From: Conchocele bisecta
Taxonomy: Eukaryota > Mollusca > Bivalvia > Lucinida > Thyasiridae
Direction of reading: 5' to 3'
DNA: 64,000 bases
NCBI GenBank assembly: GCA_029237695.1
Contig: CM055271.1
Span: forward strand, 34,902,462-34,966,461
In this document: positions 57,406 through 64,000 of the stretch, in pieces
How the letters are laid out: every line of letters starts with the position of its first letter
Numbering within the stretch: position 1 is the first letter of the stretch
Program-made: the position numbers and the translations under genes
Notes under the pieces: model-generated
Database searches by the model: none
What the model was told of the DNA's origin: nothing
What the model saw: the letters and a program-made list of their open reading frames with translations, nothing else

Positions 57406-58785
57406 TATATAAAAGTATTGAAACATCACACAACAGCAATTTTACTGGTTTTCTAATATTCAGTTTTGTGAGAGTTAATACAAACATACAGCCCTATTTT
57501 GAGCTATGACTATTGAGACAAAGATTAAGTAGGCATTTTACACATACATTTACCAAAATTGTGAAAGAAATGAAAAAAAATAATGTAAAAAGTATTTAAA
57601 AAATTGACATCGTCAAGTACAAGAATTCGTGTTTTGAAAGCCTGGTTATTTCTAATTTCATAAACCAGTTTTAGCTAAGCTTATATATGTTTGCTACACA
57701 CATACAAAACTTCGGTCTACTACATTGGTCCATTACGTGAACATTTTACTTTGTGAAATTAAGCTGTAACTTTTCACTTGACAGTTATGGTTGGGACATG
57801 CCATCTCATTATAAATAATAAGGCATTATCTTCACATATTCTTTGACATTTTTTCGTAGAACTATTTCAGATTAATCAGTTTATTTTCAAAGTAGAGTTA
57901 AAATGACAATTAGAGTAAGTATAATGTGAAGCCTAAACATATTTGAAAATATTAAATGAAACAGTGCCTGTGCTAGACAAGTCAGGAAACAAAAAAAAAG
58001 ATTAAACAACCAGGAATTATTGCCGTTATGGTTGGGACAAAAACTGGTATGGTTGGGACATTTGTTTGATGTCTCTTCACTATTTCATCAGATGGAAATA
58101 TTTAGCTGACATATAAATGAAAGCTGATGTCTAAGGAAAATACTATTGGCTATAAGCAAGATGTTAAGCAATTTCAAAATAAAAATGCTAAAACTGCATG
58201 CAGAGTATGAAAGCGTTAGGGTTGGGACAACATGTAGTATGAAAATGACACAAATGCTCACGTCACATTCAAAGACTATGTAACATGTTAGAATTATTTT
58301 TAAAAAGCGATGTATGTACTATCTATAAACATTTTTATTGTGTTATAGTAACCTTATTCTAAAATATATTACCATAAAGACGAAATGTGCAGTTTTCTGT
58401 AATTTTGGCTTCATTTCACCTATATCAGATAAATGTCGATTTCAACAAAACCGTAGCAAATTGCTGAGTGTGGTCTTTATTTCCTAGTTTGAAAATGAAT
58501 ACCATATTTAAATAACAGCTTTAAAGTGATACTATATGTACATTAGAAACAAGTTGGTTTATACATAGATATGTTATTTGTTTCCGTTAGAATTCTGAGA
58601 GTTATGGCTTGAATGAAAAACCACAGATATTTTGCTCTAGGCCATCTGTTCCGCGTCCTACCTTGGCATTTTAAAAATATATCGACACTTATGTGTATAT
58701 TACACGGTCCGTGAGACAAACGGACAAGTTCAATGAAATAGGTAATAAGATACATAATGAGACCAATAGTAGTAATAAAAAGGCT
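57406..58785. other. AT-rich DNA with four ttgggaca phrases
   Basis: tatggttgggaca or gttagggttgggaca occurs near 57787, 58029, 58047 and 58217. No gene or transposon end is recognised. The composition changes abruptly at its right edge. Confidence 0.45.
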
Positions 58786-58792
58786 TGGACTG

Positions 58793-59060
58793 GACCACTT
58801 AATCTCCTGGAGCCCGCCCCACCCCTATGGGGCTGGCCACACCCAACCCAATACAGCAGACTCAACCTTGTTCATACTACTCAGGGTCTGAATATGCTTC
58901 CGTATTACTCGGGGCCTGGACCACCCATGATAAACATCTGGAACACTTCACCCCCTGGAGCCCGCCCCCAACCCACGGGTGGACCCCCACGCCACCAGCC
59001 CCATTTCACAGACAGGACCATAATGTAAACAATACAAGGGAGAGCCAGTGTTAAACATAC
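58793..59060. repeat. Left GC-rich subterminal region with direct repeat
   Basis: ctggagcccgccccacccc at 58808 recurs as ctggagcccgcccccaaccc at 58957, each preceded by a tggacca motif. Frames here are proline- or glycine-rich and I do not support any as coding. Confidence 0.5.
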
Positions 59061-59267
59061 GAGGCGAGCTCGGGAACGGCTCACACCCCTGGCCGGCCAA
59101 AGGGTTCGCCGTGCCTCCCAGCCTGGTGTACTTGGTCGGGGCAAGTGCGAACATATATCTTGCCCGAAGGTTTTATGTTTTATAAGGTGGAGCCGACGGA
59201 ACAACAGGCGCTGTCCGGCAGTATGGTGGCGGGTCCTCCCCCGTCGTCAGACACGCGAACAAGCATA
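59061..59267. other. GC-rich DNA of uncertain coding status
   Basis: Lies downstream of the 187-residue - strand gene. No frame with family resemblance was recognised. Confidence 0.35.
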
Positions 59268-59831
59268 TTACGTCCCGAGGCGGGCGAGAAGAGTCCTTCT
59301 CTCGTCGGCCCGCCCATCCATGACGGGTTTGTGTACGTCGTCATCTCCCAAAAACTGCGGGTGGGCCTTGGACCGGATCGCAAGCTTTAACTCCTGGTAC
59401 CTGGCAATCTCTTCGACGACTAGTTTGAACTCACTATCTGATATATCGTTGTCGGCTATTGCTTTCGACACGATAACGTTTGTCTTCGACCTCACAAGAC
59501 CTGCTACTCGGTCGGGCTTGCGACTCTTAGCCTCCAGCTTGCGGGCCATGAGTCTACTCGTCATGCAAAGCAGGCCCGCCCCTGCTGCGACCGCACTCAA
59601 GGCGCGGCAAAGACTGTTGACAATAAAGACACACTCCCTCCCGCACACAACGAAACCTGAGGCTAGCGTGGTGTTTACCCCCTCGACGCCATTGACTGCC
59701 CGCCTATATGTTTGTGCATGACCTGTCCGTGCCTCTCCTTCAAGCTGGATAATCTGTTGTATGTCGACAATCCTGGTTATCATCCTGGTCAGCCACCACG
59801 AACGGCATCTCGGGATATAGGTATTGGGCAT
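59268..59831 (-). CDS. Intact 187-residue helical/membrane protein of the virus-like element
   Basis: ATG at 59831 lies 3 bp after the stop of the preceding gene. Residues 1-60 are polar with YRRAVNGVEGVNTTLASG; about 60-95 are hydrophobic with small residues (LCRALSAVAAGAGLLCMTSR), perhaps a membrane segment. Residues 95-187 are charged and helical, with KLEAKSRKPDRVAGLVRSK and KAIADNDISDSEFKLVVEE. Proteins with this layout recur as uncharacterised ORFs in invertebrate genomes, close to the capsid-like family. It is the only sizeable uninterrupted gene in this element. The role is unknown; a virion or membrane component would fit the context. Confidence 0.72.
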   Translation of the reverse strand: MPNTYIPRCRSWWLTRMITRIVDIQQIIQLEGEARTGHAQTYRRAVNGVEGVNTTLASGFVVCGRECVFIVNSLCRALSAVAAGAGLLCMTSRLMARKLEAKSRKPDRVAGLVRSKTNVIVSKAIADNDISDSEFKLVVEEIARYQELKLAIRSKAHPQFLGDDDVHKPVMDGRADERRTLLARLGT

Positions 59832-59834
59832 TCA

Positions 59835-60283
59835 TCATAAATCAAGCTCGATTAACAATGTGGAGGAGCTCGATGGGTCGGCGATTTTTGTCACGAAGTT
59901 AATAACACTCCCGGCGGGAACTTTAATTGGTGTGCCGTCGAAGATAATAAACGCAGATGTGTAGCCCGCATGCTTGGTGACGCCATATTTCTGTTCTGCT
60001 CCGTTCAGCGCCAAGTTCAGTCGGACTTCGGCAGTAGCATGCCCCTTAAAGTTGACAGAGCAGACTGACATTCCTAGAACTGTCCCGGACGCTGCCATGG
60101 TGTATCCCGTATATATGTTGAGCCAAATGAATACTCGTGGTCCCCCATGCACAGTGCGCACAACTCCTCTGCTCAAGCTGTTATGACGGGCTTAAGAGCT
60201 TGCAATCGCTGCACGTGTGCAAGCGCCGTCCCATCATTGATGTCTCTGCCCGCGTTGCGGGAGCCAATGCCGTATATACTCAT
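59835..60283 (-). pseudogene. Small beta-rich structural-type protein with one frameshift
   Basis: The ATG at 60283 opens MSIYGIGSRNAGRDINDGTA, which stops at 60173. The rest continues one frame over from about 60176: VFIWLNIYTGYTMAASGTVL, CSVNFKGHATAEVRLNLALN, GVTKHAGYTSAFIIFDGTP and AGSVINFVTKIA, ending TLLIELDL at 59838. The alternating hydrophobic pattern and the end suggest a beta-sandwich. I have seen this family among uncharacterised invertebrate element proteins; a virion surface or decoration role is a guess. Total about 150 codons. Confidence 0.65.
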
Positions 60284-60292
60284 ATATCAAGA

Positions 60293-61089
60293 ACAACTGA
60301 AATCGGGAAGTGGTGATTGTCCAATACGCTCCCACTATCATCTCGGACGGATATCTCCAATTCGTGGACGTGCGCCGATTCCAAACGTTTCATCTCGGGG
60401 GTTGGGAAATCTACGGTCAGGGTCTCCCCTTAGAAGTAGTCGCTGGCGTGCACAACCTTGAGGATGGTGGATGGGGCCCCATTGACCGAGTTATAGGTGG
60501 TGTTCAGCTGCGTGCACACGGAGGGTTTTCGTGTAGGCGAAGCCCACGGACCCGTCGTCGACGTGCTCGCCCCTATTGCCGGAGTATATTATTGTAAAAC
60601 CGAACCGTACGGCCAACGCCGGGGAGATTGGTACCCTGTTGGCGGGCTCCACGTCAATGTTGAAAGTCCGGTGGTTTTCGAGATTGTGAGGCTGGGTCGG
60701 CCATCAAGCTCCGACGCGACACAAGCTTGGAGGGCTCGCGAACTCCAAAGACCGGGGGTCAGTTGTGCGCTAACTGGGCGGCCGTCCTTCTCGTAGCCAA
60801 CACCCTCATTGTCCCCCACGTTTCGCCAGCCGACCGTGAACGTGATCGATCTGAGGCCGGCGCGTCTCGCCCCGCAGCAGTTATCGATCAGTTTCTGACG
60901 CGTGCAAGCCCCGCTTTGAACATTGGTATGCGTAGCAAACATGATTATATCGTTATGGACACCAAGACGTTTGACTTCAATTTTGCTGCTAAGTACCAGC
61001 CCGGCGGCGGAGTCTACACCGCCAAGGCAGGCGCCCCTCAGCTGGTACACCCCACCATCCAAGTTCGCAGTTCCACGTGTTTGAAACAT
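60293..61089 (-). pseudogene. Structural-type protein with at least two breaks
   Basis: The ATG at 61089 opens MFQTRGTANLDGGVYQLRGA; the frame stays open to about 60600 and includes SITFTVGWRNVGDNEGVGYE and LTISKTTGLSTLTW. Further blocks in other frames are TIIYSGNRGEHVDDGSVGFA (about 60590-60530), APSTILKVVHASDYF then a stop, and LTVDFPTPEMKRLESAHVHE with LEISVRDDSGSVLD (to about 60300). Mostly beta-type patterns, about 260 codons in all. A minor capsid or penton-like role is possible from position and pattern only. Confidence 0.5.
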
Positions 61090-61111
61090 ATAGGCTGCCC
61101 AAGATTACTAC

Positions 61112-61545
61112 CATGGAGGCTGTGAACGGGTGGAAAGCAACACCGATGAAGTTTTGGCAAAACCAGATGATGCCGGGTTTCCTCTGAGGACCATATGGCC
61201 GCGGAGAGCCCCTTCCAGAGGGCCGTTCTTAACGTTCACGTGTACTACATCACTAGGCGGATTATGAAAGAATTGCCCGCCGCTAAACCGCAGGACCCCC
61301 ACTGGGACCCCGTTTCCTTAGCGCGCAGGCGCAAGCCCGCAGTTCCATATTGGGAAGTGAAGCATCGTTCGGTGTCGAGGACGCCATCTCATCTCCGGTA
61401 GACCTCCCGGCGGCGATCAAGAAACACCAACTTGAAGGCATTTTACAAAATGCTGGCACCCCAGTGGACTATGGACCACGAGGCCGAACAGGTGGGGCTC
61501 ATCGTCGCCCTCGTGGCGATCGGGCTAATCGTGCTAGTGTTTTGA
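61112..61545 (+). pseudogene. Short + strand remnant(s) ending in a membrane segment
   Basis: MAAESPFQRAVLNVHVYYIT at 61195, continuing with RRIMKELPAAKPQDPHWDPV and RKPAVPYWEVKHRS, runs to about 61370. In another frame, MLAPQWTMDHEAEQ at 61450 is followed by the hydrophobic tail VGLIVALVAIGLIVLVF and a stop at 61545. They may be one gene with frameshifts or two small genes. The last part looks like a tail-anchored membrane protein. Confidence 0.5.
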
Positions 61546-61559
61546 CCTAAGCCACTCTC

Positions 61560-62189
61560 GGGCGGCGAACAGTAGGAGGCCAGCGACCGCGACGCCCGCC
61601 TATGATCCCAAGCAGTGCGGCAGCCTCTTTTCCGGCTAATTTGACAAGTAGACTGGCGAGGGCTTTCAGCAGCTTTTGACCCACTCCTTGGCTTCGCCGG
61701 AAAGGGGCATAGGCGATGGTGCAGGAGTTGGCACAGCAGCGGAACCTCAGCCCGTGATAGCTAAATCTAGGATCGATATATAGTGTCGGCTGAGCGCCGT
61801 GAGTATGCTCACTATTGTGACGCCCTGCTCTCTGAACAGCGTGCGAAGACGCCCACCGAGTGTTGTGTCCTCAAGCAGGACCCGCGAGTCAGATTGTTTC
61901 GCGGATCCGATTTATTTGGGTGCGGTGCGCCTCACAGTTAGCCGAGGCAGCCTCCAGGCGAGCTTTTCTTTCATCCCGCAGCACCTGCAGGCGTTCATTG
62001 ATCCGCCGCTTATCTTCGTAAACATGGGCTTCTTCCAGTATTCCTTTTGTAATGCGATATTTTCATCCAACGCCGAGAGTTTGGCGAGGTTGTTCGTTAG
62101 CTCGCCCCGGACTGTTTGCATAGCCTTATCGAGTCCCCGGAGTTCGCTGTCGTGCTGAATGTCGCATTATTACTGGACGAGGCTCCCAT
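61560..62189 (-). pseudogene. Coiled-coil/membrane protein with MGASSS start, broken
   Basis: The ATG at 62189 opens MGASSSNNATF, an N-myristoylation-type start (Met-Gly-x-x-x-Ser). In the next frame are LRGLDKAMQTVRGELTNNLA and KLSALDENIALQKEYWKKP, followed in another frame by RINERLQVLRDERKARLEAA and NCEAHRTQINRIRETI, all heptad-like. Then RTLFREQGVTIVSILTALS and, near the C-terminus, LLKALASLLVKLAGKEAAAL and LGIIGG, hydrophobic and glycine-rich. Several frameshifts and a stop are present. It resembles a family of uncharacterised coiled-coil proteins near the capsid-like gene. A membrane-associated virion component is an inference. Confidence 0.6.
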
Positions 62190-62214
62190 TGTGCAAATAG
62201 CATAGATGGCTACA

Positions 62215-62577
62215 CGCGGGACCTCGCTGAGCTCAACTGTTTCCATTTCGACGTCAGCCCAGCCTACCTCGGTTGGCCGCCTGCAGGGCCTCTACAGCAC
62301 GGGCGGGCATAGGTCTTTTTTGACACTCTTGACATTCGGCCTCTTCCAACCCATGAATCCGACGCTGTCCTGTATAGCTTTACTGCCACCCCGATGCCCA
62401 AAAAATACTAATGAATGCTAGGGGTTTCCACTTCCTGCTGACGTTCGGTAAGTCCTTCAGTCGTAACACCCTGCCGGTTTCAGGGTCCATTTCTAAATTT
62501 TCGTAGCGACGGCGACCAGCAGATGGAATCATACCATCGTTTTCCCAGTCGTTGTAGTAGTCATGCTGCGCAGCCAT
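62215..62577 (-). pseudogene. Small basic protein of the virus-like element
   Basis: MAAQHDYYNDWENDGMIPSA at 62577, then GRRRYENLEMDPETGRVLRL and KDLPNVSRKWKPLAF; the frame stops at 62380. A continuation in another frame has DSVGFMGWKRPNVKSVKKDL. Function unknown. Acidic and tyrosine-rich at the start, basic afterwards. Confidence 0.5.
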
Positions 62578-62607
62578 ATTGCCATCCCAGGGCCGCCCAC
62601 ACCTGTG

Positions 62608-62748
62608 TTAATCGCTCGCGGCCGTTCCTGTCGGATCTATAAGAGGCGTTTCCTTGGTCGCGTTGTCTTTCGACGTGTTCGTGTCGTCGACGGCGACGTT
62701 CTCATCTCGGTTGTCGGTAGTGAGATCTTTCATATCGAAATCGGCCAT
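62608..62748 (-). CDS. Small acidic protein, first - strand gene
   Basis: MADFDMKDLTTDNRDENVAV... to TGTAASD, 46 residues, very acidic and without hydrophobic segments. An ATG further upstream (62796) would overlap the capsid-side promoter, so I chose 62748. Probably disordered; function unknown. It may continue beyond its stop in another frame. Confidence 0.45.
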   Translation of the reverse strand: MADFDMKDLTTDNRDENVAVDDTNTSKDNATKETPLIDPTGTAASD

Positions 62749-62812
62749 CGTTCCAATATGATTGCTGTATTGAACAAAAAAAACTGACGGGTTCAATACA
62801 ATTGCTGGAATA
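62749..62812. promoter_or_regulatory. Divergent intergenic region with inverted repeat
   Basis: 64 bp between two diverging genes. tgtattgaac (62766-62775) and gttcaataca (62791-62800) are perfect 10-bp inverted arms around an A-run, in AT-rich DNA within a GC-rich element. Likely shared promoter or operator. Confidence 0.5.
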
Positions 62813-64000
62813 ATGTCTTCAAATCAATACGGGCGCAACGTCAACCCATACCGCAGGTTGTGGGAGCCCTTCGGTGTAAAAGGCATGGGACAGAGCGTGG
62901 TCATTACGAATAACCCCTTGACGATCGACCAGAAACAGCAGCTCTTGGTCCGCTTCCCCAACCTTGGAACGACGCCATTTTGCCAGGGACTGTCCGCCTC
63001 GCTTTCACTATCTCACTGACGTCCACAGACGCGGACCGAAATGTCGTTCATCGTCAAGAAGACCAAGATAAACATGTCTGGTAATGAGGTTATGTCAATC
63101 GATGATAGCGATGTGTATTACTGCTATTGTGACCCGTGGAAGACCGCAGAGAAGCGTGAAAATGCGGCATAATAAGGGTATTGATACCAGTAGCCGAAAT
63201 AACGTAAACAGGCTTAGCATCGGGGCTGGTAACGGGGCAATCAATTTTGCGGCTGACAGCGCAATTGCGACTGCTTACGGCAACCGCTTCTACTACATCC
63301 CACTCGATGTTGAGCTACTGGAGAGCCACATGCCATATGTCAGAGCACTTTGACGGTCCGCCTCGAATACGAACCTACGTTCACACCTACTATGGTCGAG
63401 TTCTCAAATCCACTGACGTGGAATCGACAATTTCGATCGAAAATTTCATTGGAGTACCACATGGTCACGATGCCTGAACTCGCGCGATTGATTAGAGCCC
63501 AGTATACCGGGTGGGTTGCTATACTTTATAACCGAGTTATTCGCCATCGCAAGATGACGAAAGATAAAAGCGACACATTATGAAATATTAATATCAACGT
63601 CCCCGCCCGCTCGATGAAATGCATACTGATACTGTTCGAGGATGCTCGGATCGCGCTCTGAGCTAGAAAAAGCGACATATTTTATAACCCTAAAATCACC
63701 AAGGTCGAGGTGACAATAGAGTGAGTCCCCAACCAGCTCTACAACCAGGGCATTCGCGCACACCAACAGTGGGACGAGACCAAAAGGCATTTTTATGCTA
63801 GCTCCAAGCGCGCTCCAGAGGTTGCCGCAGTGTTCTGACGTCTCTCGTGCAGAGTTGCATGCTTCGAAGTACGCGCTATGGCTAGACATGCGAACCAGTG
63901 ATGACGACAAACTCGTATTGTGCGCCGAGTGGAGAATGCCTCCGAGGGTTTGACGATCCAGATAGCCGAAGATGCAGACGGCGATGGACCATTGAACGTA
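62813..64000 (+). pseudogene. Capsid-like protein (F54H12.2-like), broken, runs off the window
   Basis: The ATG at 62813 opens MSSNQYGRNVNPYRRLW. Family-typical blocks appear in order but in changing frames: TIDQKQQLLVRFPNLG (62920-62970), SLTSTDADRNVV (63010), INMSGNEVMSIDDSDVYYCY (63070-63130), YIPLDVELLESHMPY (63295-63340), LEYHMVTMPELARLIRAQYT (63450-63505), HRKMTKDKSDTL (63545-63580) and PARSMK (63603). Further pieces reach the window edge. I count at least five frameshifts (near 62980, 63035, 63167, 63345 and 63440) plus stop codons after 63580. The family is widespread in cnidarian and mollusc genomes and thought to come from virus-like transposons; a major-capsid role is inference. 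Confidence 0.75.

Larger units (their letters stand above)
58786..64000. mobile_element. Degenerate virus-like element, right end beyond the window
   Basis: From about 58,786 the DNA turns GC-rich, intronless and gene-dense, with genes on both strands separated by a few bases. The capsid-like gene at 62813 resembles a family annotated as F54H12.2-like in cnidarian and mollusc genomes; in C. elegans its neighbour F54H12.3 is a transposon integrase. This suggests a Maverick/Polinton-related element. I see no polymerase, integrase, packaging ATPase or protease, and no terminal inverted repeat pair because the right end is outside. Most genes carry frameshifts, so this copy is not functional as it stands. 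Confidence 0.7.

Noticed and set aside
58905..59204. Gly/Pro/Trp-rich - strand frame with a hydrophobic stretch
   Set aside because: GC-rich low-complexity DNA with direct repeats; I could not support it as a gene.
59320..59721. 133-codon + strand frame opposite the 187-residue gene
   Set aside because: The - strand frame has helical and family-like features; the + frame is its shadow.
60727..61125. 132-codon + strand frame
   Set aside because: It mirrors the - strand structural-type gene, which continues plausibly to both sides.
61799..62158. 119-codon + strand frame
   Set aside because: Opposite the heptad-rich - strand gene; Ser/Arg-rich shadow without resemblance.

Overview
Eukaryotic genomic DNA, most likely from a mollusc and probably a bivalve. 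The evidence is long introns with GT/AG junctions in matching phase, a molluscan-type Ly6/uPAR-like cysteine-rich gene, a secreted von Willebrand factor A (VWA) gene, SINE-like repeats carrying the gatccagatcagcctg core, and a very dense load of short inverted-repeat (MITE-like) elements. Nothing prokaryotic was seen: no operons, no CRISPR, no tRNA or rRNA genes. The species call is an inference.

Host genes, both on the + strand. (1) Three exons at 11.6-13.7 kb encode a cysteine-rich Ly6/uPAR-like domain; the signal-peptide exon was not found. (2) Five exons between 28.2 and 52.8 kb encode a secreted VWA protein: a signal-peptide exon, then four exons that together hold one VWA domain with its metal-binding motif. 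Every exon junction matches in phase. Exon 2 needs a one-base frame change, so it is either a real lesion or a sequencing error. Intron 1 is almost entirely a ~40-bp minisatellite whose unit resembles the 3' splice site of exon 2.

Mobile DNA. Three decayed copies of a large DNA transposon lie at about 1.1-4.9, 36.2-42.4 and 53.0-57.4 kb. Each has long inverted ends and encodes an uncharacterised lophotrochozoan/cnidarian protein family whose C-terminus looks like an XPG/FEN-type nuclease; I assign them tentatively to the Academ superfamily. There is one Tc1-type (DD34E) transposon at 18.9-20.5 kb, two L1-like LINE fragments (21.2-22.1 and 28.7-29.96 kb), and more than 30 MITE or satellite segments, several nested so that their order of insertion can be read.

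Right end (58.8-64.0 kb). Base composition switches to GC-rich and the DNA becomes gene-dense and intronless on both strands. It holds broken genes of a virus-like element: a capsid-like gene (+ strand, running off the window), and on the - strand a small acidic protein, a basic protein, a coiled-coil/membrane protein with a myristoylation-type N-terminus, a structural-type protein, a small beta-rich protein, and an intact 187-residue helical protein. I relate it to Maverick/Polinton-type elements through a resemblance to the family annotated as F54H12.2-like. No integrase or polymerase is in view. This is the most unusual region of the window.
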